Source: Gnetum montanum
Taxonomy: Eukaryota > Streptophyta > Gnetopsida > Gnetales > Gnetaceae
Length of the DNA: 64,000 nucleotides
Direction of reading: 5' to 3'
NCBI GenBank assembly: GCA_015680685.1
Contig: MNCI01036463.1
Location: 427,616-491,615 of the forward strand
Shown here: positions 22,441 to 34,215 of the stretch, in pieces
Position numbering within the stretch: the first letter of the stretch is position 1
How the letters are laid out: each line of letters begins with the position of its first letter
Program-made: the position numbers and the translations under genes
The notes under the pieces: generated by a model
Databases searched by the model: none
Told to the model about the DNA's origin: nothing
Seen by the model: the letters and a program-made list of their open reading frames with translations, nothing else

Positions 22441-22830
22441 AACCCATGACTTAATAAGTGGCAAGCACCCTGACGGTTACCTTATCCCCAAGGTAACCCA
22501 AGGTAGTTCCACCAACCTTCAACGTATTATCCAAGTGGAACTCCACCACAACTTGTTGAGCAACACCAATAGTGGTAATTCCCACAGTCATGGGGGATGC
22601 CACAGCCAAGGCAACAATACCCCTATTGGCAACCAAATCCATATGGCTACTACGTGCAGTAGCCAATCTCTCCACATGACTCTATTGGTCATGTGACACC
22701 ACAATGTTACTACTAAGCTTAGGAGTATTATAGGACTCCTTCTCCTAGGAGAGATAACCCACAGAAATACCATCCTCCAAATCCATCCACAACTCTCACA
22801 CCGATAGTCCCATTACCACTCACTCTAGCA

Positions 22831-23808
22831 ATGCAAGGGGAACTCCCCACTCAACAACAGCAACGCAATGCCACAAGGGCTGTAAATCTTCAACCCACTA
22901 CTGGTTCTGACAACCGTATGAAGAGAAGACCTTTCTTCAGAACCAACAGTCCAACCAAGCCCTCACAACCACAAGTGGTTGAACCTCTAAATGCCCCTCC
23001 ATCAAATAAGGCTTCAGAGCTCCCTTCAAACCAAACACCGAGCTCAACGCATACGGTTATGTTAACACATGTCGTTACTGACTGGATTCAAGTGGGCCAC
23101 CTTCCCAGGAAATTCTCTAACCCCAGAAGCCCTCTAATCTATCTCCAAGTCACTAGGAATGAACCATATAAATCTCTTCTAGACTCACATTCCGCAATCA
23201 ACTTAATATCACAAGAGATGTACAAAGCTTGTAACCTGCCTCCATTAAGGAAGAGCAATATTTGCCTAGAGCTGGCTGACCAGTCCATCACTGTTCCCTT
23301 GGGACTAGTGAAGGACATCGTTACCACTGTGTGTGGGTGGTCATACTCAACTGATTTCCTAGTGATACAAGTAAATAATGATAAAGGGGACTTCCCAATA
23401 ATAATGGGAAGGGCATGGCTGAGTACCATAAATGCGTGCCTAGGAACCCGTGATATTTTCCTAGAAATATCTAAGGAGAACACTTTTGGGAAGATCGAGA
23501 AGAAGAAGGTTCCATGCATCACATATAGTGATACAAGGTGCGATTGTGTCCAGAAATGTTCAACATTGCCTGCATGCAACCGATTGGCACAGGACGTTAA
23601 CATACAAGAGTCCCTATATGTAGCAACCACACAACAAGAAGACACCCAGTGGTTGATAGCTGATCAAGAGAGCAACTCACAAATGTGCATGGAATTAACT
23701 AAGGGAATAACTTGTGCCTACATCAGAAGCTTAGATGCACCTCCTAACTCAATCATGGGGGAGATGGCCACCTCTGCTAATCAATTAAGGCCCCCAGTTC
23801 CTTTTTAA
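22831..23808 (+). CDS. Gag/protease 3' frame of LTR-5 with in-frame pol deletion (325 codons)
   Basis: An open frame of 325 codons containing KRPFFRTN linker, a retropepsin-like region with LLDSHSAINLIS (the catalytic D-S-G is changed to D-S-H) and PIIMGRAWLST. It then jumps from RSLDAPPNS directly to IMGEMATSAN...PPVPF and a stop. In LTR-4 the protease-end region (about 29500) and the IVMGEMAIHTN tail (about 32495) are separated by all of RT, RNase H and integrase. So this frame looks like a clean in-frame loss of pol. The first Met at 22831 need not be a real start; it probably continued from gag. The altered protease motif suggests no activity. Confidence 0.65.
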   Translation: MQGELPTQQQQRNATRAVNLQPTTGSDNRMKRRPFFRTNSPTKPSQPQVVEPLNAPPSNKASELPSNQTPSSTHTVMLTHVVTDWIQVGHLPRKFSNPRSPLIYLQVTRNEPYKSLLDSHSAINLISQEMYKACNLPPLRKSNICLELADQSITVPLGLVKDIVTTVCGWSYSTDFLVIQVNNDKGDFPIIMGRAWLSTINACLGTRDIFLEISKENTFGKIEKKKVPCITYSDTRCDCVQKCSTLPACNRLAQDVNIQESLYVATTQQEDTQWLIADQESNSQMCMELTKGITCAYIRSLDAPPNSIMGEMATSANQLRPPVPF

Positions 23809-25641
23809 GTTTTTTTTTTTATTTTACACATTTTTGTTTTACAAATTTCTTTAACTTTTCTTATTTATGTTTTGCAATGTCATTTATAATTTTTCATTTC
23901 TTTGTGTGTTTGTTTGTTTTTTTAGGTTCATCACCTAATAAGTGCTCCTAATGGTGGTATGAATTGTATTCTATTGATTGCTAATGTTTGGTTTTTACCT
24001 TGGAGTTATAATGCTGATACTAAGGTATGGTTCTTTTGGTATAACAGGCAATGATTCTACGTCATCCATGCATTCATAAATTTCTATGGTCTCTCTCAAC
24101 TTGGAATTGTATGGTCCCTTTCTTAACAATGAAACTATTAACGAACCGGTGATTGAGTATTTCTCAAACCGAGGAAGGACTCAAAGACTGAAAAGGGTGT
24201 GACTTCAAGGGGATTTGATGCATTTGTGTTGGCCATTCTCTTGGGTGCTTTGATGTTTTCTTCTTGAGTTTTCCTTACCATTCTAACATCGCTCCATTAT
24301 CGAGAAGCTAAGCTAATAAAAATAATAACTCTTTGCATGGTGTGGTTCTCATGAAAAAAAAAGAGAAAAGAGAGGTGAGAATTCAAAGCACACCCCTTAG
24401 ACAAAATAATCATCTAGGCTACAAGCACTAGTTATGGAACTAAACAAACATGTTCCCTCTAACTAAGGCCCTTCCTCGCTTCCTACTTTTCCCTTTCATG
24501 TTTCCTTGGAATGGTGGTGACTCTTTGGAGGACACATTCATGTTACTTCAAGTGAATGGATTGGCCAAATGTATTAATGCGAAGTCACTGGATGTGGATT
24601 GTTTGAGGCTGGATTTGGAATGAGATCTACTAAGTCACATTAACCCTTAATACATAAGGGGCTGTACACCACCTTGTCTTGAGACTCCATTCCATTCTCT
24701 TCTTTCCATCATTCTTTCTCAATTTTCCACCTCATTGCTAGTTATATCAGTAGTCTATATTTTGGTTGATGCATTATTTTCTTTTTGGTAAACTCTTGTG
24801 GTTAAGACTTTAACTCTTACTTCCAAATGACATTTCTAGAGCCTACGAACTCTTTGAATGTTAGTTTGTCAGGGCATAAAAGGCATGAGCCTGCTTTGGG
24901 GAGGACCCACTAGCATTCCTATTTGGTGCATCAGTTAACTTCTTTCCCTTAAACATTTCCGCAATCAACATTCGTTGTGTTCATTTCCACCTCTGACACC
25001 CATTTTATCAACATTGTCATTGTTTCTTTCTCTCCATCTTTCTTTTTCCTTATCTTTTTCCATTCTATTGCTAACGAAGGATTGCTCTTCATCATGGGGG
25101 TCTTGGTCCAATTTTTTCAATTTTCTCCTAATCCCTACAACTTGGGTAGTCAACAGTGTTATATCTCCAGAATCCGTATTAGCCATATCACAACTCAACC
25201 AATGGACTTTACACCGAGGCAAGGTATCAACTACATTGTGGTTTATTTACCCTTGCTAATATGTAACTGTGTTGTGTGTGCAGATGGCAATCATACAGCA
25301 ATGGATTGGACTTGGAGGAAACATTTAGGATGGACTAGTGCTGGAACCGTTATGCAAGGAACAAGATTGATGAAGTGCTTATAAATGGACAACGGAAGGT
25401 GCAATTTTGGCATCAGCAGCAACATATCTTCTTCTTTTCTCTCTCTTCTCTCTCAGCTGCCAAATAAGGCTGGATGTCAAATGTATATAGTGTTCACCCT
25501 TGTGGTCATGAACACTAATATTGCCATGTATTGTAATGATGATCCATTCATGTGTCACCCCATTCACCATTAGTGTCATTCAAGTCAATAATCCCATACC
25601 TTCCCAATATTTTGTAAGGAACTCAAGGATGAGTTTTCATT
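23809..25641 (+). other. Non-coding 3' part of LTR-5
   Basis: Opens with a T-run (23811-23820) and contains no retroelement domain on either strand. Many plant gypsy elements have a long non-coding or env-position region before the polypurine tract. Short frames here overlap on both strands and show no motif. Confidence 0.5.
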
Positions 25642-25655
25642 CAGTCATGGGGGTA

Positions 25656-26441
25656 TGATGAACCGCGATATCACATCCAACCCACGACATCATGTTCCAT
25701 CTCATTTTCTATAAATAAGAGATGGCTTCCTTTGTTCTAGATAGTTAGACTTAGATCCTTAGCTAAACTCTAGCAGTTTTATCATTACAAAGTTAGAATA
25801 ATTTCCATGTGCCAGCAATAGAAGTCTTAAAGTGAACAGATCTTTATTTGAGAAAATTCTACCTGAGCACACATTTGTGTACAACAATAAAGATGAACTT
25901 TATGATAAACCTTGCAACATACGAACTAAGCTAAATAGTAATTAATTATTGTTGAATGTTTAAACGCTTTCCTAGTTAATTAATCTCTCTTTGAACCCTT
26001 GACTCTCCTAGTTAAGTACACTCAGTACAACCGCTTCAAGCATGTGTATAGCGCTTGGTAACCCAGTAACAATTAGCATTTGGTAATCCCAATAACATTG
26101 CACTGGTTCAGGATGTGTGCAGCAAGTGGGAACAGATACTAGTATTAGGAAAAATTAGAACTTAGTTAGTGAATAGTTAATGAAAGTTAATCACTTAGTT
26201 CTCCTTACCTTCCCCTATTAGCATAAGACCTTAAAAAGATAAAAGTTATAAAAATCATATACCTCAAGCTTACTTAACCATACAACAATGACAATAGAAG
26301 TAAGTTTGGGAAGACAACAATTGATTAACTCTGAGTGTTCCATTAAGGCGCGTAAACACTTAGTCCTTAGAGTTTGACCGAATCGAGCGTGAAACGCTCG
26401 TATTTGTATAGTTGAGTGTAGGGGTACCTCGCCACTCATCA
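25656..26441 (+). repeat. 3' LTR of LTR-5
   Basis: 786 bp, starts TGATGAACCGCGATATC and ends GCCACTCATCA; collinear with 19580-20375, with many C/T and G/A differences. It is followed by the duplicated GTGAT. Confidence 0.9.
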
Positions 26442-26446
26442 GTGAT

Positions 26447-28660
26447 GCATACTCATCTAGATGAGTATGTGCTTCATTTCACCTTCATCCTACATCAGGA
26501 TGAGCAACTATGATGGCATGACATGAAAGGAAACATTATAATGCCTTCTGATCAATTTTTTTCCATTATGCTACTTCAAATCCTTAAGAAGTTAGGCATC
26601 CAAGATCTTTAAGAGGAGTACGTTGTGCATGATTGTGACTACGGGGACTACTGTCCCACTAAAACACAACACCAGAGAGATCGACACTAGGAGAAGCATC
26701 ATGAGTTGATGAAGGGAAAATGGTTTACCAATCCCTTATTCCTACTAAACCAAGATGACAATGAGGACCCTTCCTCTAGGGCCTCTCAACATAAAAATTC
26801 TCCACCCCTTATTATTGGTGATGGAAATTTGACCTTGAATCTACATTCCACTATCAACAATCCAGGTTTAGGTAAAGATGGTAGTCAAGGTAGGGGCTTG
26901 GACAAGTGTCAAGATGATAAGAAAACTAATGAATTTGGCCATGAAAACTGAAGGAGAATTGGAAAACACTATGGTGGTTGCAATCCTCCTCCCTCTTCAT
27001 CCTCTTCATCTACATCTTTTTCTTCTTCCTCTTCTGGTTCTAAAAAATGCCACAGAAGGAACAACCATGATGGAGGTGAACAACGAGACAATAATGATTT
27101 TAGTTGAGCCCATAATGAACGAAGAGGTAATAGAGGACATCATCAGTGACAATAAAATAATGATGATGATGAGCCTTTGCTGGTAACTTGAAGCATGCTA
27201 AATATTGTAGAGGCTATAAAAATTCCAACTAGGCATGTGAAAGACAGTCGAATCATATCACTTGATATAAATAATATTCCCAAATTTGAGGGGGGATATA
27301 ACTCTGATCCATGAACACATCTTCAAGATTTTCATGACGTCTGTGCCTTATAAAACATTGAAAATGATTAGCAGAAACATAAGCTATTTCCTAGGATGCT
27401 CATCAAGGAAGCAGAAAGATGGTACCGATCCTTGGAGCTAGAATCTATCTATCGGTGGAGTACAATGCTAGAGCTATATAATGATAAGTATCATACATAC
27501 TCCAAAGTTTCTAATCTAAGAAGGTTGATCCAAGGATGGAAGAAAGTGAACCATGAACCCTTAGATGTTGCCATGGGTAGATAATATTCTCTCATGCATT
27601 GATGCCCTGGCCATGGTTATTCTCAACAAGAAAAAGTTTGCCATATCATATATGGACTCAGATCAAAATAGAAAAGAACTCTTGGGGTCTATGCCCAAGG
27701 GACACTATCAAAACTTCGAGCCCATCAAATCCAAAGGCTAATTGATTAGGTAGTGAAAAAAGAAGATTAGAGGAAATGAGAAAGCATAGAGGAATACAAT
27801 AGGGATTCCTCCATCAAAAATAGGGATCTCCGATTTTGTAACAGTGAGGAAGAATCACCTTTTGATGAGGTGGTGAATGGAAAGACCTTATTGATAAAAA
27901 AATCTATGTCAAAAATTTTAGCCAAGGTGGATAAAACATGGGATTTGTTGGATAAAAAATTCCAAACTACTTTGAAAATCATCAAAGAATCAAGAGAGCA
28001 AAGTAGTGATCGTAACCATAGGAGGCAAAAAGAAGCTAAACGTGCCTACCAAAGGCATAAGGGCAAGATTGCTATAGTAGATGAAGTTGTGAAAACTAAG
28101 TTAAATGATGATGGTCTATGTGACATCTGCCAATATGAACATCCTAAGGGATGTTGCCCCATTGTGTCACACTTACAAGAATCGAGGGTGTATGCTCTAA
28201 ATCCACAACTAGCAAGAAAGAAAGCACCCAGAAGGTTGTCTTATCCTCAAGAAAATCCCAGGCAGTTCCATCATCAATAGTATTATCCAAGTGAAGTACC
28301 GCTACAACCATACGAGCAATACCAACAATGGCACAAACCATAGTCATGGGGGATGCCACCACTAAGGCAGTAATACCCTTACAAGCAACCAAATATATAT
28401 GGGTATTACGCTCAGCAACCACTATCTCCATGTGACTCTTCCAGTCATGCTTCTCCCTTCCAACATCACTACTAGCCTCTTGAATACTATAGAGCTCATT
28501 CTCCAAATTCTAGAAGGGATGCAACATTTCATCCTTATCCTCCTCCTGTCCTTGCACCTACTCCTCCACCCTCAACCCAACTACTGCCTACTTCATTTAT
28601 GTAGGATGAACTTCCAGCCCAATTGTAGTAATGTAACATTATTAGGGCCATCAATCTACA
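26447..28660 (+). pseudogene. LTR-4 gag, main part (decayed)
   Basis: It resumes right after LTR-5 with CATACTCATCTAGATGAGTA, matching LTR-2 at 11100. Contains HQDEQL (26490s), a serine-rich linker (26980-27045), the gag core near 27240-27560 (LELESIYRWSTMLELYNDKY) and CDICQYEHPKGCCPIVSHLQ near 28120-28185. The frame changes several times. Confidence 0.75.
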
Positions 28661-28692
28661 ATTGGTTCATCAACCAAGGGGTTTAGAACCTC

Positions 28693-29290
28693 ATGCTCAT
28701 AAAAGATCATTCTTTTGACCTAATAGCCCTACTAAATCCTCACAAACTCAGGTGGCTGGTCATCCTGCTCCTACTTCATCCTCTACAAATCATTCCATCG
28801 AGTCCCCTTCAAACCAAATATCATCCAAAATCCATATTGTTATGCTCATCCATGCCATATCTAATTGGATCAAGGCTGGCAACCTTTCCAAGAAATTGGT
28901 TGTTCCTAGAAATTCTCATATTTATCTATAGATTGTTGGGAATGAACTATCTAAGGCTCTTCTTGATTCAGGTTTTGGTGTGAACTTAATTTCTCATGAG
29001 ATGTATACTGCCTGGAACCTACCACCTCTCAAGAAGAGAAATATTAGATTGGATTTGGAAAACCAATCCATCACTGTTCCATTAGAACTAGTTGAAGACA
29101 TCATGACCATTGTCTATGGGTGGTCTTATCCTACTAACTTCCTAGTCATCAAGGTCGAAAATAGCAAGGGGAACTTCCAAGTCATTATGGGAAGGGCATG
29201 GTTAAGCATTGTAGATGCAAGAATGGGCATCAAAGATCTTTCACTAGAGATATCAAAGAAAAATGCATTTGGAAAGATTGAGAAGAGATG
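28693..29290 (+). pseudogene. LTR-4 aspartyl protease (decayed)
   Basis: LLDSGFGVNLISHEMY (about 28955-29003) retains the D-S-G active site, and VIMGRAWLSIVDARMG (about 29183-29230) is the second block. The 28980-29291 frame is open for 103 codons. A frame change separates it from gag. Confidence 0.75.
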
Positions 29291-29529
29291 ACTTCCATGC
29301 ATCACATACAGTGATACATGATGCAAGTATGTGTAGAAACTCTAGGTAGTGAAACAAGCATCTATTCTTGCATGTAAGTAGTGTGCAAATAAAGTAAATA
29401 TTTAAAGATGTGTGTACATATCAACCACAAAATAAGAGGATACCCAATGGCTCACCATTAATTCTGATAGTAGCATAATATGCATGGAACCTATTGAGAG
29501 CTTGACATGTGCCTATGTCGCATGCATGG

Positions 29530-31115
29530 ATGAAATAGAGCAAGTTCATCACCAACTCTTTGATTAAGAAAATATTGATACCAATTGGGGAGAGTTGGAG
29601 ATCCCTAAGAATTTTAAACAAGAGCCCCTAGAGTTGAAAACTCTACCTGCCAGCCTAGAATATGCATTCTTAAAAAATGGCAAGTTCGTCATACTCAACA
29701 TCAAACTTGCTCCGAAGTAAAAATAAAAATTGTTGAAAGTGGTCAAAAAATGGTTAATAGCCTTTGCTTGGTCATATCTTGAACTCACTAGAATTGATCC
29801 ATGGATATGCTAGCACTACATTTACACTAACCCATCCATAAAGCCAAGGATGCAACCACAAAGATGATTGAACCCAAAATTGAAACAGATTGTTAAAGAG
29901 GAGATTCAGAAATTCCTCAAGGCAGGGTTCATCTACCCCATTACGGATAGCAAGTGGGTTAGTCCATTCATCATAATGACAAAAAGAAATGGCAAATGGT
30001 AGGTTTTCATTGACTTTAGGCTATTAAACATGGCAACATTCAAAGATCATTTTCTGTTGTTATTTAGTGATTAGGTATTGGACACCGTTTCTAGGCATTG
30101 CTATTATAGTTTCCTGGATGGTTATAATGGCTATAACCAAATCCAAATTGCCCCAAAAGATTAGGCCAAAACAATATTCACAAGTCCCTAGGGCACCTTT
30201 GCATATCGCAAGATGCCTTTTGATCTATGTAATGCTCCTAGCACTTTTCAACACATGGTCCTTAGTATTTTTTAATAGCAAATAGGTAGCAGAGTGGAAG
30301 TCTTCATGGATGACTTCTCCACTTATGACGCTACATTTGAGCAAGCCCTAGATTGCCTTGAGAAAGTACTAAAAATATGTGTTGAAACAAATCTATGACT
30401 CAATTGGCAAAAAGCCATCTAATGGTCCAAGAGGGCATTGTATTGGGGCACTAAATTTTGCAAGAAGGGATCAAGATAGACCTCAAAAAGATAAGGGTCA
30501 TCTAAGGAATCACTCATCAACTAGAAACCATCAAAGATGTTCAATCATTCCTTGGATACACTAGTTAACTACCGATGCTTCATAGAGAATTTCTCTAAGA
30601 TCATAAAACCATTAGTCTAGCTAACAAAGAAAGATGCTCCTTTCATCTAGACCAAGAAATGTGAGAATTTATCCTAAAGCCTCAAATAAAAGCTCATAGA
30701 GACTCCATTTCTATGAGCACATGACTAGTCCATACCATTCCATATCATGATAGATGCATCTAATTATGCATTGGGAGTTGTACTTACACAGTTGGATGAT
30801 AACAAATGTCCATATTAAATCCACTACACAAGTTAAAGCATTGTGGGTGCACAAGTGAATTACACCACCACGGAAAAATAACTATGGCAGTGGTGTATGC
30901 GCTGAAAAAGTTTAGGCACTATGTGCTTGAATATAAAGTATCTGTGCATACTAATCACAGTTCCATCCACTTCCTCATGAACAATCCAACAATGAGCCCC
31001 TGTGCCATACGGTGGTTGGTGATCTTGCAGAAATTCAAACTTACAATGGCAAATCAAAAAGAAACTAAGAATGTGGTCACTAATCACTTGTCTCGGTTGC
31101 AATGGGATCACAAAA
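29530..31115 (+). pseudogene. LTR-4 reverse transcriptase and RNase H (decayed)
   Basis: With stops and shifts the plus strand reads KEEIQKFLKAGFIYPI (about 29897), KWVSPFIIMTKRNGKW (29950-29998), FIDFRLLNMATFKDH, KTIFTSP.GTFAYRKMPFDLC-type palm residues (about 30170-30235), the catalytic box VFMDDFS (about 30298-30318, both Asp present) and RNase H starting IDASNYALGVVLTQLDD (about 30752-30802). Normal function is synthesis of element cDNA. More than ten stops make it inactive. Confidence 0.85.
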
Positions 31116-31199
31116 AGGAAGAAAGGCTATTATTTGATCTATTTCCTAATGAACTCCTCTTTGTTCTCGTAATAAATGAACAAATGGCCATAGAACTTA

Positions 31200-32340
31200 G
31201 ATGGTACAATGGCATCCTCACTTATCTTCTCACTTAGGAGATGCCACAAGATCTAGACTACAGGAAGAAACAACAGTTTCTTCATCGAGCTAAGCACTTC
31301 ATGGAAATCAATGGACACCTTTACAAGGTGTGTGCCGATGGCCTGGCCCATTGGTGTGTACCTAATGCAGATCAATTGCACATTCTCTAGGATGCTCATG
31401 AAGGCCCTTGTGGAGGCCACTATGCTACAAGATGCATGGCCATAAAAATCCTGATGGTAGGATACTACTGGCCCACAATCTTTAGGGAAATCCACCAATT
31501 TGTTTGATCTTGTGAGCATTGTCAAAGAGATGGTGGGATGACCGCATGAATGGAGGATCTTCAATAGTGGATTCAACCACTAGAGCCCTTTAACATATGG
31601 GACATTGACTTCATGGGTTCCATCACATCCATGTTCAATGGGAAGGTGTATATAATTATCTTCGTTGACTATTATAGCAAATGGGCAAAAGCAGTAGCTA
31701 TCACTGACTATACATCATCCACTGCTACTCAAATTATACAAAAAAATGTTGTAAACAAGTTTGGGGTGCCATGTGCACTAATTTTTGACAACAAAACCCA
31801 CTTTACAGGTGTCACTTTTCAAAAACTTATGCAATGCTTGGGGGTTGAACATAAATTAACAACACCCTATCACCCACAAGCCAACAATCAAGCAAAGGTA
31901 ACGAACAAGAAGATTACAAAGATTCTAACAAGAACTATTAGTAAATATAGGAGAGACTAAAGCACAAAATTCAACAATGTCCTTTCGACCTACCACTCAA
32001 CATGGAAACTCCCTATTGGCTACTCTTCCTATGAGTTAGTGTACAGGAAACTTCTAATGCTCCTGATTCAATCCAAGCTCCGTACACTATCAATAGCCTA
32101 TGATCTAAATCTTGACCTAAGTCTAGCACAAAAAGAAATACTGATTAACCTCAACATGCTAGACCAAAATTGATTGGTAGCCCTATTTTGAATGAAGTGC
32201 ATAAGGCATTCAACAAGTAACGACATGACCTTAGAATACGGAAAGTGAAATTTCAATTTGGAGATAAGTTTATTTACTAGAATCCCACACATGTACCTCA
32301 AAAAACTAAATTCCAAACATTGTGGGAAGGGCCTTATATA
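31200..32340 (+). pseudogene. LTR-4 integrase (decayed)
   Basis: The zinc-finger-like region is degraded (about 31380-31530). The 31613-31960 frame gives the integrase core: a first Asp in the FVDYYSKWAKA segment, IFDNKTHFTG with the second Asp, and HKLTTPYHPQANNQAKV with the usual Glu of the D,D-35-E triad replaced by Ala (PQANNQAK instead of the common PQxNGQAE). Downstream C-terminal sequence extends to about 32340. Stops and the missing Glu show inactivity. Confidence 0.8.
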
Positions 32341-32399
32341 ATTGATAAAACCTTTTCTTCTAAGGCCATGATCATATACAAACCTGAGAGCCTAAACAA

Positions 32400-32545
32400 A
32401 TAAAGCCTTTCCATTAGCCAAAGCAAGCCAGTGCAACAAATACCTCAACGGATGGACAACCATGCTAATTTTTGTAAATCTCCTCCTTCCAACATAGTCA
32501 TGGGGGAGATGGCCATCCATACTAATACACTTAAGAACATTCCAG
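32400..32545 (+). pseudogene. LTR-4 pol tail
   Basis: SPPSNIVMGEMAIHTNTL matches the last residues of the LTR-5 frame (PPNSIMGEMATSANQL), marking the end of pol. Similarity ends just before AAACAAAATGAAGTAG, where copia integrase begins. Confidence 0.65.
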
Positions 32546-33584
32546 GGACTCTTAAACAAAATGAAGTAGAAGAGTGCTTCAAGCAAACATTGATTGAACG
32601 TGCTAGATGTATGCTCAGTGAATCTGGTCTTGACAATCATATCTAGCATGAAGCAATAATGACTGCATGTTTTCTTATCAATAGATCTTCTTTTTCGGCT
32701 CTTCATGGAAAAATTCCAAGGAAGTTTGGAGTGGTAGGTCCATTAATTTGAATTATTTGAAGATCGTTGGTTGTAAAGTCTATGTACATGTTCCAAAATC
32801 TGATAGATGCAAATTAGACTCTAAGTCTATCAAATGTATTTTTCTTGGCTCTAGATATGGTGTCAAAATTATAAGCTGTATAACCCAAAAACTAAATGGG
32901 TTATTTATAGTTGAGATGTCATCTTTAGAGAAAAATGTGGATCTATGAAGAAGGAATCTTCAACTACTAAAACTCCTTTAAATGATGTAACTCCTATGTA
33001 TGTGCCTATTGAAATTAATAATGAAATTTTTGAGGGTCATCCTCCCTTGGCTGGGGATATCACCCCTAGCGAACAAGAGCGTGATAGTATGTTAGACAAA
33101 GATACACCACATGAAAAAGGAGAAAATATTTTAAGTGAACAACAAAGTGAAGAGGATCCCTTAGGACATTTAACACGTATAAGAAGATTACCTTCACATT
33201 TAGAAAATATGTGTTGTTTACTAAAAATAATGAGCTATCAACATATGATGAGGCATGTTCATCTATTGCAAAATGCAAAGTGGAAACAGGAAATGGATGT
33301 TGAAATATTACCAATTCACACAATTAAAACTTTGAAATTAATTGAACTTCCATAAGAGAGAAAACCCATTAGAAGAAAATAGGTGTACAAAATAAAATCT
33401 GGGAATCAATACAAAGCATGACTTGAAGCTAAAGGATTTTCTTAAAAAGGGGGATTAATTATGATGAAATCTTCTCTCCAATAGTAAAATTAACATTCAT
33501 AAGACCATTGTTATCTATCATAGTTGTTTATGATCTTGAACTTGAACAAATGGATGTGACAAAAGCATTCTTCAATGTCATTCT
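32546..33584 (+). mobile_element. COP-3: Ty1/copia fragment (end of integrase to start of RT)
   Basis: QTLIERARCMLSESGLDN (about 32587), then after a stop HEAIMTACFLINRS and LNYLKIVGCKVYVHVPKSDR (from about 32745) are the copia integrase C-terminal part. 32945-33355 is the acidic linker, and 33400-33580 (YKARLEAKGFS, then LEQMDVTKAFFN) is the RT start. Both ends are truncated with no LTRs; frames are broken. It could belong to the same copia family as COP-2, but this cannot be shown. Confidence 0.75.
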
Positions 33585-33735
33585 TTACACCATTTTTTCT
33601 TGTTTTGGATAGTATGTTGTACTTCATCACTGCACCACCATGTCTTCTTTGGGATGAACTTTTATTTCACTCAAAATGTTTTTCCAATTTTCTAAATGCA
33701 AATTTCCATTTGGCCCCAAATTAAATTTGCATAGC
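33585..33735 (-). mobile_element. Short LINE scrap
   Basis: The minus strand reads WWCSDEVQHTIQNKKKWCK, like the linker between endonuclease and RT in plant L1 elements (WWNxEVxxAIxxKK). It starts exactly where the copia fragment stops. Confidence 0.4.
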
Positions 33736-34110
33736 AATCCCAATTCTAGGTGCCTTCATGAATCAATAATTCTCTAAATAAAGCGATGTTATCTTCTTTC
33801 AAAGTCCACCATTTTATGCAATTAGTCTTTTTTCTTGTGCTACCTTTGAAGCTCTATGCAACTAAATTTGTATAGCTTGTGCTACCATTTTATGCTTTGT
33901 ATAGCTTTTGCCATTGAGGTTTTATGAGCTAATTTAAATATATGTGCAATGTCTAATATTTGGAAGGGTAGTTATATAATTGCTATAGATGTTCAACAAA
34001 GCTAACTTCTTTTTAAATGTTAGTTTTCTAAAGGCAATGGTGTAGTTTACTATATTTGGGGGCGTTGGAACCTTGAAATAATTATAATCCAGGTACACCC
34101 CAAAATATAT
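33736..34110. other. Intergenic, no gene seen
   Basis: AT-rich, no frame with recognisable content on either strand. Confidence 0.5.
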
Positions 34111-34134
34111 TGTCCAATTAGATTTTTATAACTC

Positions 34135-34215
34135 AACATTGTCCACCAAAATCAAACTCATGACTTGGAGCTTTCAAATCAAGAGTCTTACCACTAGGTT
34201 AACTCCTCATTGCTA
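34135..34215 (-). repeat. tRNA-derived SINE-like fragment
   Basis: The minus strand reads a box A-like TTAACCTAGTGGTAAGA and about 40 bases on a box B-like GAGTTTGATTTTGG, the spacing of a tRNA-type RNA polymerase III promoter. No CCA or clear poly(A)/poly(T) end was found. It could be a decayed tRNA-related SINE or chance. Confidence 0.35.

Larger units (their letters stand above)
19580..26441 (+). mobile_element. LTR-5: nested Ty3/gypsy-derived element, complete ends, pol deleted
   Basis: 5' LTR 19580-20375, primer site from 20377, gag 20521-22440, protease-containing frame to 23808, about 1.8 kb non-coding, polypurine-like CAGTCATGGGGGTA (25642-25655), 3' LTR 25656-26441. GTGAT at 19575-19579 and 26442-26446 is a perfect 5-bp target duplication, and the flanks rejoin to give LTR-4 gag. 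RT, RNase H and integrase are absent, so mobilisation would have needed enzymes in trans. The LTRs differ by many transitions, so the insertion is old. Confidence 0.92.
18547..32545 (+). mobile_element. LTR-4: Ty3/gypsy element, plus strand, interrupted by LTR-5, no 3' LTR
   Basis: LTR, tRNA-Asp primer site (19366-19383), gag start (19518), then LTR-5 (19580-26441). Gag resumes at 26447, followed by protease, RT, RNase H, integrase and a tail ending near 32545, where copia sequence (COP-3) takes over. It has the most complete pol of the window, but every domain carries stops. The order RT-RNase H-integrase is that of Ty3/gypsy. The 3' LTR is absent. Confidence 0.8.

Noticed and set aside
32546-33584. 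COP-3 as the missing half of COP-2 (split by gypsy insertions)
   Set aside because: The stretch between gag and integrase is missing, there is no target duplication, and the LTR-4 3' end is absent, so linkage cannot be shown.
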